64,000 nucleotides of DNA from Pachyseris speciosa (GCA_016490735.1 JAEMWC010000761.1:320001-384000); one strand, 5' to 3'; numbered from the stretch's first letter, positions 23,103 through 33,210 are shown. The notes: generated from the letters alone by a model not told the origin. Numbers and translations: made by a program.

Positions 23103-24126
23103 GATGTCCTTAATTTTGAGATTCCAGTCATAAATGACTTTTTACAAAATTGAGGTTTATCATCGATACAAAGATATTTATTATTCCATAGTATCTGTTC
23201 CATAATCTGGTCAGGCGAAGATCGTTGTTTCTTGGTGGCTGTAGCCCAGGCATCAAAACACTCACGATAAAACTTTGGAAGGGATTTAGGTAGGTCAGCA
23301 ACATCATAATTACAATGAAGAAGGAATTTATCCCCATAATTTTTAAGATGGTGCGAGAGGATTAATTTCCATTGACTGTAATAATTATCAATAAACTTTT
23401 TAAGGCACTTAATTCTTTGAGTTTTGATTGTAGATTTCAGATGGGGCATTTTAAGTCCTCCATCACTATAGCCACTAATCAGTGCGAGACGTTTAATTTT
23501 ATCTTTACCTTTCCATAAAAAATTAAACAATACTGTGTTAAGTCTTTTTAAAAATTCTTTATCAAAGGTTAGCACGGAAGCCTGGAATAACAAAAATTCT
23601 TTATCAAAGGTTAGCATGGAAGCCCGGAACAACAGTTTCAGCATCGCAAATGTTTTAATAATTTGAATCTTACCAGAGACTGTAAGATTTCTCCATTGCC
23701 AGTTATTTAAAGTTTTTTTTAAGATTTTAGAGTAGCCTCGAAATTTAATTCGTTTTTCAGACGTGAATTGTAGGTAAAATAAAATTCCTAGAATTTTCAT
23801 AGGCTTGTTAACCGTTTCTACATTCAAGTTTTCGTTACAACTGTGGCTGCTACCAAGCCAGTAAGCTTCCGTTTTGTCTTTGTTTAATTTCAAGCCAGAA
23901 ATCCTTTCGAATGCCTCTAGAGTACTAAACAGGTGTTCTAAGGAGTCTGTCATGTAAAAATGTTGTCAAGTCGTTAGCAAAAGCAGCGAGTTTAACCTCC
24001 GCATTGTCTATCATAATGCCTTTAATACAAGGATCGTTTCGAATTTTGATTAGAAGTTCCAAACCTATAATGAAAAGGTATGGCGACAACGGATCCCCTT
24101 GTCTAACACCTCTTTCTTTCTAAACT
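23103..24126 (-). pseudogene. LINE ORF2 reverse transcriptase, C-terminal part
   Basis: Encodes the end of the RT (FERISGLKLNKDKTEAYWLG, with AAFADDL-like residues just upstream near 23970), then WKGKDKIKRLALISGYSDGG and NKYLCIDDKPQFCKKSF. A 48-bp in-frame local duplication occurs near 23570-23640 (LFRASMLTFDKEF repeated as LFQASVLTFDKEF). Tx1 clade by resemblance. Confidence 0.75.
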
Positions 24127-24127
24127 G

Positions 24128-24419
24128 AAACACATAGAATGCATTGAACATTATATCGCTAAGAGGAGAGATAGGATTAATTTTCACAAAGAGAAATGGA
24201 AAATCGTAAGAAAATAAATTTTTATTAATTTATTGTGTAGCTATAGTTTGTATGCACTGTAGTGGCATGCGCAGCCAATATTTCTGTAAGTAGGCTGAGT
24301 AATTTTTGTAATTTGTGGTGTAACAGTAGTGTAAGTATAAGTTCTGTAAGTAGGTTTATGTAGTTATAGTAGCGTAACTAAAACAGCAATGCAATGTAAA
24401 AATAAATAAATAAAAAAAA
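24128..24419 (+). mobile_element. Short LINE 3' end inserted in the Tx1 RT
   Basis: About 290 bp that matches, in reverse orientation, the 3' end of the host LINE itself (12480-12780: ATCGCTAAGAGGAGAGATAG, CCAATATTTCTGTAAGTAGG). It ends in an A-rich tail (AAATAAATAAATAAAAAAAA) and is flanked by ACCTCTTTC on both sides, a probable target duplication. It is a 5'-truncated copy of the same family. Confidence 0.75.
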
Positions 24420-24900
24420 ACCTCTTTCGACTTTAAACATTGGCGATGAGCAATCGTTATTTGTGACACAACTTGATATGTTGGAGTAAAAAACAGACAT
24501 CCAATTAATAAAGGAATCACCAAAGTTAAAGGATCTTAAGGCATTCAAAAAAAATTCCAGCTTTAAGAGTCCAATACTTTTTCAAAGTTAACTTCGACCA
24601 TTAACCCAGGTACTTAGTTAATCCTCTTATATTCTATGATGTCATCAATTGACTGAACGGCATCAAAAATAGTTATATTTTTTTATGTACGCATATTGGT
24701 CTTCATTAATAACAAAAGACAATACTTTTTTCCAATCCCAATGCCAGAGATTCCAAAGCAATTTTAGTGTCAACATTTGATAAAGAAATGGGTCGCCAGT
24801 TCTTGATGTAACATCTATCTTTTCATTTTTTTTCAATGAGTCATATTATTGCTTCTTTTTGCGAGTTAGATAATTCACCTTGTAAAATTCATTAATAATT
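24420..24900 (-). pseudogene. LINE ORF2 reverse transcriptase, N-terminal part
   Basis: Broken minus-strand frames encode LQGELSNSQKEAI, TIFDAVQSIDDIIEYKRIN and VPGLMVEVNFEKVLDS, the finger and first palm motifs (normally VDFEKAFDS). The ORF upstream breaks at about 24900 where the Crypton-like segment begins. Confidence 0.65.
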
Positions 24901-25548
24901 CATAAGTATGAAAACCAACAGAAATGCACTATTCAGGTCACGTGCATGGTTCTGTAAATAGTGATAAAGTTCAACTATCTGAAAGCACGGGGAGGGTTTG
25001 AAAGGGTAGCGGGGAAAAGCTGGGGTTGATGAATTAATTAATACAATACTTAAATGAATTATATACAACCCCTTGTGATTGTAACGAAGTATACAACCAC
25101 ATGCTCTTGTATGAACAGTCATTTTTAAAAACACAACAATTGAGACATGAGTCACATTTAATTTCTTTCTATTCAATAGAGGCCCTATTTTTCAGTCATC
25201 CAAAAATGTATGGTACAGTTATTAAAAACTGGACACTAAACAATAGAAGAAACATCACTTTGCGCCTTTTGCTCCCCTTGCACTTTACTCTGATTTGCTG
25301 AGGCAGGTAAAACATCAGTGCTTCCTTTACTTTGTAAACTATCTTTTTGACAACATTTGTTTTTGGCCTTGAACTACAGTCAGGAATATCGAGACTAGCT
25401 ACTGTAACACTTCCTCTGATATGTCATCACCTACAGTGCTTGACAAAATATCACTCACAACACAAGTATCTTCTTGTTTCATTTCCAAACCAGAAAAGAA
25501 ATTGTCAGCCTGAAATTGTCTGGCGGAGCAAGAGCATCACTAAAAATG

Positions 25549-25743
25549 TTAACTTGCTTCTCGCTTGGCTTTGGGTAACGAAATTAAGACTCTGAATCTA
25601 TGACCTGTGCATTCCCTTGTCTGCTTTTCATTCACACCATTGCGAAAAAGCCTTGTGGCGCACGTTATACTCAGACAATGAGCAGTCTTTTTACATAACT
25701 TATCAGGGAGCATTTTACTCAGAGCACTTACGCCTACTGCCAT
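25549..25743 (-). pseudogene. Tyrosine recombinase C-terminal fragment
   Basis: Encodes KMLPDKLCKKTAHCLSITCA, then TRLFRNGVNEKQTRECTGHR. This matches the H-x2-[RI]...TGHR part of Crypton-type recombinases and of vertebrate DUF3504 descendants (QRICH1, ZMYM). The first motif has HCLSI where HxLR is typical, so the catalytic Arg is lost. Too short and damaged to act. Confidence 0.55.
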
Positions 25744-26405
25744 CTAATCACATCTCTCCTGGACCGAAAACAAATGCTTCAATACTACTGGCACAGATTT
25801 GAATCTTGTCTAACTACAAATGAAACAAACTTTGAAAATTAAACAAATATTCGTAAATAATAACAATCTTTGTCCAAACAATCAACGATTCCAAACAATG
25901 ACAATTTCACGAGTAATACTAATACAAGTCATGCACGCTTTCCTGACACATCAACGATACTCTGACTTAAAAATAATCATTTCACAAGTTGTTTACAATA
26001 TTCGCGTCAGTGTTGTATCACTATTCACAAACTCTCTGCTTCGCCTCGAGTTTGTACGGACTTTTATTCACAAGTTGCTAAACTTGGGAAAACGAACGAG
26101 TGAATAAGAATCTGTACAAAACACTTTCTATGCTGTAATTTGTTTGTTATATATACAACGAGAATTAAACCTATGCTTCAAATCAGTTTTATTTTTCCCA
26201 ATTCAATAAGCTTACATGAAGAACAGTAAAAAATTGAGGACTGATCTACATGACCTTGCGTAATATAAAAAAACATGTCCAGTTTCCAGGACAGCAACAA
26301 GTAGATAAAGAGCCTACACAAGCTTAAATATCACTTCCTATTTAGAATAACTGAAAAATAAGGGAGAATTTGTAAATACAAAGAGTGAAATGTTTTCGCT
26401 TGTCC

Positions 26406-26636
26406 CTAATCACTGTCAGATTCAATCATGTGATGGTGGCGCTTCACACTGTGCAACGACAAATTCGCATTCTGTTGACTTACACTGTTTATAGAAATGC
26501 TGAATGTTCCTCCTTGAATGTTCAGCCCCTTGGTTTTATTCGATTGCGTCCCAATAAAATCATTTAACGGTAAATCCAGTGGAACAAAATGGGAAGCTGA
26601 AGCCATGTTTTTGAAACACAAACTTTGAGCGGGCAC
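26406..26636 (-). CDS. Short ORF, possible N-terminal exon of the Crypton-like gene
   Basis: 76 codons: LDLPLNDFIGTQSNKTKGLN, then IQGGTFSISINS, ending in MIESDSD. The DFI-x-Q-x-NKT pattern resembles N-termini of Crypton-derived proteins, but I am unsure. CCAAT-like sites (GATTGGCTAAGC, GATTGGTTAT) and a palindrome pair lie just upstream at 26680-26795. Confidence 0.3.
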   Translation of the reverse strand: MPAQSLCFKNMASASHFVPLDLPLNDFIGTQSNKTKGLNIQGGTFSISINSVSQQNANLSLHSVKRHHHMIESDSD

Positions 26637-26720
26637 TGAGATGAAGCCTGCGCTTCTCGGAAGCCATTTGAGTGCTTTTCTCTGATTGGCTAAGCGATTC
26701 TATTCTGGATGGTGATTGGT

Positions 26721-26794
26721 TATATTTTCACATGTGAAGAATGCTGTACGCAAAGCTGATTGGACATATCGCTTTTTTCACATGTGAAAATATA
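26721..26794. repeat. 18-bp perfect inverted repeat next to CCAAT-type sites
   Basis: TATATTTTCACATGTGAA (26721-26738) and its exact reverse complement (26777-26794), 38 nt apart. Each arm contains the palindrome TTCACATGTGAA. The location fits an upstream regulatory region for the minus-strand ORF. Confidence 0.55.
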
Positions 26795-26924
26795 GCACAT
26801 ATTGAATTCTATCTGCAAGGTTTATTGCCTAAAATTCTCGCTATATATATAATAAATAGTGATACAACACTGTCGCTCATATTGTAAACATTACATGTAC
26901 ATACGAGTAATTCAAGGAGTCGGT

Positions 26925-27655
26925 CATTGAATGGCCAAGCAGATTCCAGAATTTTTTGTAGAATTCAGAGTGGAGGGATTTCTGCTTTTTTGAAATCATC
27001 TTGTAGATCATCACTTATAAGCCAGAAGTCAATACGACGTTGTATAATAGGATTTCTTTTTCTCCAGGTAAACTGCCTTTTATCAGGATTTAATCTCCAA
27101 ATGTCGATAAGATTATATTTGAGCATGATATCTTGAATATTTTTTACTGTAGATTTTGTTTCAATTTGGTCTCGGGAATTATCAAGATCAGCGTGTAAAC
27201 GAACATTGAAATCTCCGCCAATTATGACCCTACATTCTATATCTTAATTAACATTTTGAACAACAGACAAAATTTCTTGAAAAAAGACTATTTGTTGGTT
27301 TACTTTGGTAGGAGCATATAAATTAAGCAGCAGAATAGGCGATTCTTGGATGGTCATTTCCAATAATATCTATCGGCCATCATCGTCTATTACGGTATTC
27401 TTTATTTCGTACTGTAGCTGCTCATTAATAAGGACAAGCACACCTCTGCTATGATTTGAACTATGACTAAAAATCATTTCTCCACGCCGATGAAATTTCC
27501 AATCGTTTATGATCTCAGGTGTGCTATATGTCTCTTCAAGAAACGTTATATCCCATTTTTGGTTTTCAATCCATGTGAATATGGATTTACGTTTGTGGAG
27601 GTCTCGAATGTCTCGAGTGTTAAGAGACGTAATTTTGAAATTAAACTCTCCTATG
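26925..27655 (-). pseudogene. LINE ORF2 AP endonuclease domain
   Basis: Minus-strand frames, with stops in the distal half, encode ITSLNTRDIRDLHKRKSI, KWDITFLEETYS (the catalytic Glu region), HSSNHSRGVLVLI and NTVIDDDGRY. This is the APE-type endonuclease at the start of Tx1 ORF2, which nicks target DNA. Confidence 0.7.
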
Positions 27656-27659
27656 TTTT

Positions 27660-28060
27660 TGTTTCAGGTATTGTCTGAAAGAGCATATAGGTGGTAGTGA
27701 ACGAAAAAACCATTCTTTTGTAATAATAATTAGCTGATGATTGTACGACTGCAGCGTATCATAGTTTTTAAGGCTGATAATTAAGTAGGTTACATAATCA
27801 CACACATGCTTACAACACGAACAAACAAAAGAGACTGAGAATGCTGCACTTACCATTTGCCCCAAAGCGAATTGTAAGGGCGTCCTTACGCCTCCTGAGA
27901 ATATCATTCCTGCATGACATTAGGTGCTCCTTCATTACAACATAAATCCTACATTAAAGTACAAGCTCAATGTGAAGCGCGGGTATTTAGAAGAAGAAAA
28001 AGTGATTAGCATGAGCTAGTTTTTAAAAGCAAAGAGCGAAAAAGCTAAATAAATAAGTAA
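27660..28060. other. Spacer between LINE ORF1 and ORF2
   Basis: About 400 bp without a supported ORF. Longer than the usual inter-ORF spacer, so it may include a small unrecognised insertion. Confidence 0.35.
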
Positions 28061-28064
28061 ATGT

Positions 28065-28310
28065 TTACATCTTCTCGTGACAGGGAGTAAACTTCCCATT
28101 GACATAAAACTTGTCAGGGAATTTCTTACTAAAGTATACATTGTAGCCTCTATCTTTAGCGTCTTTAAATTTTTTGCTCTGCGACTTTCTTAACTTATAG
28201 AGATCTTTGGGAATGTCTTCGAACACACTGAAGTCTATATCCTTTAAAGTTTTCATAGCTTAACGTAGAACCATTTCATGGTCAGCACAGCGTAAAAATC
28301 TTGCAAACAT
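28065..28310 (-). pseudogene. LINE ORF1 C-terminus
   Basis: Encodes ARFLRCADHEMVLR, one stop, then LKDIDFSVFEDIPKDLYKLR and KKFKDAKDRG...FPDKFYVNGKF, the conserved end of L1/Tx1-type ORF1 RNA-binding proteins. The element is truncated here: upstream sequence switches to Helitron coding at about 28310. Confidence 0.7.
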
Positions 28311-28498
28311 TCTGCCTCGTCCTCCTGAAAGATCTGGTATAATTCTCCTAAAGTTTAAAAAGTGATAGTTATGCCAAAAGGACAACACAACAAAATAAAA
28401 GGTGCAATATGCAATGTACCAGTAGAGTGTGATCAAACATGTAACATACTGCCTTGTCCTCCTGAAAGATCTGGTATAATTCTCCAAATGTTTAAAAA
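28308..28498 (+). repeat. 143-bp direct duplication in the Helitron N-terminal region
   Basis: CGTCCTCCTGAAAGATCTGG and following about 45 bp at about 28315 recur at about 28458 (coding PPERSGIILLKFKK and PPERSGIILQMFKK). The first copy is cut by the LINE end. Confidence 0.65.
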
Positions 28499-28543
28499 GA
28501 AAACTTCTGTTCAGAGGGCATGTTTATTTTGAAGGTGTTAGAC

Positions 28544-28796
28544 ATGAAGGAAACTTAACGATAAAAACGTTACATGACGTTTCGACGACCTCATGTCATC
28601 ATTGATGAATGTACAGAAATAGGTGTGTATTCACATTCTTGTCATTCACATACACACCTATTTCTGTATATATGTAGTGTCAACTAAGTTAATGTATCCA
28701 CATTCGAGAACGATGACATGAGGTCGTCGAAACGTAATGTAACGTTTTTATCGTTAATTTTCTTTTTGAAATGTTTTTCTAAATCGATCTTTAACA
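28544..28796. mobile_element. Foldback/MITE element with a 10-bp target duplication
   Basis: A 253-bp insert with arms at about 28549-28600 and 28711-28762 (AACGATAAAAACGTTACATG, GTTTCGACGACCTCATGTCAT and reverse complements) and an inner AATAGGTGTGTAT palindrome. GGTGTTAGAC flanks it on both sides (28534-28543, 28797-28806). It interrupts Helitron coding, which resumes as RPEFVILALNWLKA. Confidence 0.75.
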
Positions 28797-29506
28797 GGTG
28801 TTAGACCTGAGTTCGTAATATTAGCACTCAATTGGTTAAAAGCCGAAAATTCATTATATAAAAATATACAGATTCATTGTGGAAATATTGCTATAAAACT
28901 AAGAGATAGGGCACAGAATGAAAATGATGACAGCACTGTACTAGCAAACTCTTCAACAAATTGTTTACACAATACAATTTCTGAAGAAGCAGTTACTGGC
29001 GAAGATAGTAATGATTTGCTTTCAAATTCAGAGGTAAATGGTAGCTAGATTCCTCCAATAACAGCAATGAAGGTTTAAATTAAGAGGATGCAAAAGACCC
29101 TTTAAATCAGCACAGGTCAGCTGCCAGTGAGACATGTTTACAGTCAGTTATTCCACATTATCCTATTCTCAATGAAGAAAACAACTCTACTGGTAGAGAA
29201 ATATACAACATTGCACCCGGTGAAAACAAACACCCAGTGTCTTTAATTTTAATGACTGATAAGCTTTGTGAAGAGCATGCATTTCCAGTACTATTTCTAA
29301 AAGCCGGATTTGGCTACACTGCTGAAAGACAAATTAAACTAGCACCAGTAAAATATTTCAATGCCAGACTGTTACATAACAGTGGAAGGTTTGCAAAAAA
29401 ACCCAGCCTAGTTTATTATTGAACAGAAAAAAGTATCTGACAGTATAAATATTAAATATGTGACTGATCATCGCAGTTATCAACAATAAAGCCTGGAAAA
29501 AATTCA

Positions 29507-29578
29507 GGCTTGTACGGGATTTGAACCCACGACCTCTGCGATACCGGTCCAGTGCTCCACCAACTGAGCTAACAAGCC
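29507..29578 (-). repeat. tRNA-like SINE head (Thr GGT-like)
   Basis: 72 nt folding as a cloverleaf: acceptor GGCTTGT/ACAAGCC, D-stem GCTC/GAGC, T-loop TTCAAAT with GGG/CCC stem. The anticodon-loop position reads CCGGTAT (GGT), but the anticodon stem is mismatched and U33 is C, so it is a tRNA-derived repeat rather than a working tRNA. Confidence 0.7.
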
Positions 29579-29790
29579 ATCTGGGAGCTGGCCGTTTTGT
29601 TGGTTTGTAATATACCAGTGAGTGGTGAATATATGAGAATGAATATATGAAAATCATATATTTGAACTGCGGATTAATGATTAAATATGTGACTGATCAT
29701 CATAATTATCAACACTAATTAACCAGTAGTGAAAATATATTCACCACTCACAGGTATATTACGAACCAACAAAACGACCAGCTCCCAGAT

Positions 29791-29862
29791 GGCTTGTTAG
29801 CTCAGTGGGTAGAGCGCTGCACCGGTATCACAGAGGTTGTGGGTTCAAATCCCGTACAAGCC
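29791..29862 (+). repeat. tRNA-like SINE head (Thr GGT-like), second copy
   Basis: Same 72-nt design as 29507-29578 with a few substitutions (AGTGGGTAGAGC in the D arm), again with a poor anticodon stem and CCGGTAT loop. Confidence 0.7.
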
Positions 29863-31184
29863 TGAATTTTTTCAGGCTTTATTTTCACTGCTGCTTAAGT
29901 AGTGTTGATAACTGCAATGATCAGTCACATATTTAATCATTAATCCGCAGTTCAAATATATGATTTTCATATATTCATTCCCAGTATAAATATTGCTCTT
30001 AAGAAAGTCCATGGCCAAAGTGTAACTTTATCACAAGTCTAATCAAACAATCAAATATTGCAAAATCTTATATCTCAAGACCAGTCTTACTTATTTCTGA
30101 GGCAGATACCAGGCTCTCCACCATACTGGCAAAAGTTCATGTACGAAGTTGTTGGTATGGTAAAACAACGTGGTATACCAACATGGTTCATGACATTATC
30201 ATGTGCTGACCTACAGTAAGATGGCCAGAAGCTTTTCAAAGTATTGCCAGAACAAATGGAAAAAACATGACGGATGAGGAGGTAGAAGCTTTATCACATG
30301 AAGAAAGACGTAGACTTCCTAATCTCAATCCTGTTATTGAAGCAAAACACTTTTACTACAAGGTAGACACATTATTCACTGAAATTTTACTAATGCACAT
30401 CCAATTGGAAAGATAGTATATTATGCTCTTCGTATAGAATTTCAAATGAGAGGTTCTCCTCACCTACATGCATTAATATGGACATCTGACTGCCCCAAAC
30501 TAACACGAGACCAAGCAAGACTAAAATGACTATGTAAACCAACATGTCCAAGCATACCTACCAGATAAAGATACTGACCGTGAATTGTATGAATTAGTAA
30601 AAAAAATACCAAAGACATAGTCATAGCAAATCATGTAGAAAATATAAAAATATTGCATGCACTATTGAACCTGAACCTTTACCTAATGATTTGATGAAGA
30701 GATAAACGCAGCTGCATTGAAAAGAAGAAAATAAATTCTTTCTCTAGTAAAACAGAAAATTGATGAAGTCCTGAATCCACGCAAACAAGAATACAATCCT
30801 ACTTTAGGCCAAGAAGACATATTCAAAAGTGTTGTTATTAGTAAACAGGACTATGAATGTGCTCTCTCAGTATCGCCTGATTGTGATTATGAATTACACT
30901 TAAAACGACCTTTAGACAGCTGTTTCACTAACAACTACTTCATTGTTGGTATGAAAGGATTTATTGCCAATGTGGACTTATAACCTGTTTTCAACCATTA
31001 TAAATGCATTACATATGTATGTTCATATTTTACTAAAGATGAGACTGAATGTTCACAAGCTATTGTGAATGCTGCAAAAGAAGCAAGAGAAACAAATCTA
31101 AGTGTTAAAGATGGATTGAGAAAAATTGGTGCTGCACTTCTATCTATTAGAGAAGTAAGCTGACAACAGTGTGTTTACAGGTGT

Positions 31185-31904
31185 ATGCCTGAACTTTGGT
31201 TGAGAAAGATCTTTCCAAAGACAATTTTCATTAGCACAGGCCTACCAAACAAGATATTAAGAGTAACAAAGAGTCAACAAGAACTTGATGAATTAGAGGA
31301 TGGCAGTACAGACATCTATAAATCAAATATCATTGAACGTTATAGCATAAGACCCAACAATATTCCATCAGTCAATGACATGTGTCTAGCAGAGTTTGCA
31401 GCTTACTACTACAAAGACTATAAGACTGATATATCTGAAACAATAGATGCTCAACCAGAGATTCTCACTGACGACATCATTACACAGCTATATCAAAAAA
31501 CAAATGATGACTCATCTTCCCTCCAAGAAAAGATAATATTGATGAATGGCAAAGAAGTCATGAAATGCAGGAAAGTAAAAGCTGTCATTAGATATCACAC
31601 TCCAAACAAGACAAAAGAACCTGAACAATATTTTCACCACCTCCTCATGCTTTACTATCCATGGAGACAAGAAACTGACCTCATTGGAACATAACAAACT
31701 TACATGTCAAAATTCTATGAACCTGATGTCCAAACTATGGTACAACATCATAGAAACATATTTGAACCAGATTCTGAGGCTGTCACAGAAGCACTTGATA
31801 TACTATGGAAAAATGACCTCAGACTACTGCATTCATACGTGAATGATCAAGAAAATGAAGATTTACAGTCACAATTAGAAGATGATTCGAACAATACTGA
31901 ATAA
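31185..31904 (+). pseudogene. Helitron region between Rep and helicase
   Basis: ORFs 31185-31694 and 31704-31904 in neighbouring frames: PELWLRKIFPKTIFISTGLP, NIIERYSIRPNNIPSVNDMC, LAEFAAYYYKDY, YFHHLLMLYYPWRQE. This linker is characteristic of cnidarian and other animal Helitron proteins upstream of the PIF1 domain. One frameshift at about 31695. Confidence 0.7.
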
Positions 31905-32139
31905 TTTAATAACCATCTATCAGAACATCTTGGTCAACCAATTATATCAAATGAACAAGCCTCTGGAGGTGCAATAACATCATACACTCAGCCATTAAAC
32001 ATTTCTGGTGATGACCTTCGTCAAAGTGTAAGATCATTAAACACTCAGCAACGCTATGCATATGACAAAGTACTGTCCTGGTGTAGAAACAAAGTTAAAA
32101 ACTTGAATAGCTTAAAACAAATTGAAGTACAACCAATCC

Positions 32140-33085
32140 ATATGTTCCTAACAGGGGGTGGAGGTGCTGGCAAATCACATGTAATTAACTCAGTATATCA
32201 TACTGTAACAAAACGTTTACACATGGAATAAGTAATCCCGAGAAACCAACTGCATTGCTAATGGCTCCAGCAGGTGTTGCAGCTATCAACATAAATGGTA
32301 CTACAATACATACTGCATTAGCAATCCCTAAAGAATCAGGTGACAATCTTCCACCAATGTCAGACCAAAAAAGAACACGAAAAAGAATCACACTTTCAGA
32401 TTTGAAACTAGCAGTTATTGATGCCTCGATGAACCTCGATGGTGGCAAACACTTCTCTACTGCACATTCACCAACGATTAAAAGAAATATTTGCTACGTC
32501 AAACAACCAGCTCTATGCTCTTTGCTGTAGGAGATTTGTATCAGCTTCCACCTATTCGTAGGAAACCTGTATTTGAGAAGTTTAAAAACGACGTTCACAA
32601 TTTGTGCCATCCTTGGTTTGTTTTTAAGATGATAGAGCTAACTGAAAACATGAGACAAAAAGATGATCAACTATTCACAGAGTTATTAAATAGATCCAGA
32701 ACTGCCTCACAAACTGAGAGTGATATTCAATGTATACAGTCAAGGTTGGTGAATACGACAGATACTGATTATCTAGAACATGAATTGCATATCTTTGCTT
32801 AAAATGGTCCTGTAGATCAACATAACAATAAACACCTTGAACATTTAACAACACCTCTACATAGTTTGAAAGCCACAGATCAATATCCACCAAATGTTGC
32901 AAAACATGATATTGATAGAGTGTTAGCAAGAGGAAGATCAGAAACAGGTGGCCTGGACTCAGAAATTTTGGTCAACGAAAATTGCAGTCATGCTAACCAC
33001 AAATATAGATATCAATGATAGACTTATGAATGGACAGATGGGTGTCATTAAAAAAATAGCTGTAAATCAAAACACAAACAAGCCA
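32140..33085 (+). pseudogene. Helitron PIF1-type helicase, N-terminal part
   Basis: Walker A reads FLTGGGGAGKSHVIN at about 32148-32190. Next come APAGVAAININGTTIHTALA, a Walker B-like AVIDASM (normally IDEASM, the Glu deleted) and AVGDLYQLPPIRRKPVFEKF, ELTENMRQKDDQLF. It unwinds DNA during transposition. Frames change at about 32230 and 32490. Coding reaches VIYI at about 33100, where a (TA)n tract and the insertion block begin. Confidence 0.75.
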
Positions 33086-33089
33086 TCTG

Positions 33090-33120
<31 letters not shown>
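33090..33120. repeat. (TA)n tract left of the Polinton-bearing insert
   Basis: TATATA repeat. A matching (TA)n at about 53599-53632 lies where Helitron coding resumes. Confidence 0.8.
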
Positions 33121-33124
<4 letters not shown>

Positions 33125-33141
33125 AGGTTAATTTGGGAACA

Positions 33142-33147
33142 GAAATC
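33142..33147. repeat. Polinton target-site duplication, left (GAAATC)
   Basis: Directly before the element's AGTAGTATAG terminus and repeated at 53152-53157. Six bp is the Polinton norm. Confidence 0.9.
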
Positions 33148-33210
33148 AGTAGTATAGTGTTTGGGGGTACGAAATCAATTGATCTCGTTTTCCCCAAACA
33201 CTATACTACT
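33148..33210. repeat. Terminal palindrome of the left Polinton end
   Basis: AGTAGTATAGTGTTTGGGG at 33148-33166 and its exact reverse complement at 33192-33210. The centre CGAAATCAATTGATCTCG is itself almost palindromic. The terminus can fold into a hairpin and contains the same GAAATC as the target duplication. Confidence 0.85.

Larger units (their letters stand above)
24905..26900 (-). mobile_element. Crypton-like tyrosine-recombinase element (relic)
   Basis: A 2-kb block separates the LINE endonuclease and RT. Its minus strand holds a recombinase C-terminal fragment and, upstream, a short N-terminal-like ORF with CCAAT-type sequences beyond it. Crypton elements mobilise through a tyrosine recombinase and lack terminal inverted repeats, which fits the absence of any here. 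The exact ends are not defined. Confidence 0.45.
12470..28310 (-). mobile_element. 5'-truncated L1-Tx1-type LINE carrying four nested insertions
   Basis: Removing the inserted elements leaves about 4 kb of minus-strand LINE in order: ORF1 C-terminus (28065-28310), AP-type endonuclease (26925-27655), reverse transcriptase (24420-24900 and 23103-24126), post-RT region (16326-16716) and C-terminal zinc knuckle (12776-13074), followed by a 3' end in AT-rich DNA at about 12470. At each junction the LINE protein reading resumes on the far side of the inserted element. Many frame breaks show it is old and dead. Confidence 0.75.
29441..29994. mobile_element. Head-to-head pair of tRNA-like units with a 13-bp target duplication
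   Basis: A 528-bp insert (29454-29981) in Helitron coding, flanked by CAGTATAAATATT at 29441-29453 and 29982-29994. It holds two copies of one tRNA-headed unit in opposite orientation, with the shared body CCAGCTCCCAGATG...CACCACTCAC facing inward. The two arms differ by about 5-10%. Confidence 0.8.
28800..31170 (+). pseudogene. Helitron N-terminal region and Rep (HUH) nuclease
   Basis: Frames with several stops and shifts encode ALNWLKAENSLYKNIQIH, VSLILMTDKLCEEHAFP, FGYTAERQIKLAPVKYFNAR, FMTLSCADL-like and, at about 30424-30480, YALRIEFQMRGSPHLHALIW. HLH at 30461-30469 is the HUH metal-binding motif of the rolling-circle Rep domain. Later: LKRPLDSCFTNNYFIVGMKG and YVCSYFTKDETECSQA. Rep nicks and joins DNA for peel-and-paste transposition. 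At least four breaks plus a 528-bp insert destroy it. Confidence 0.75.

Noticed and set aside
29507..29862. Two apparent tRNA-Thr(GGT) genes
   Set aside because: Mismatched anticodon stems, C at position 33, and location inside one duplicated insert with a target duplication. They are repeat heads, not functional tRNAs.
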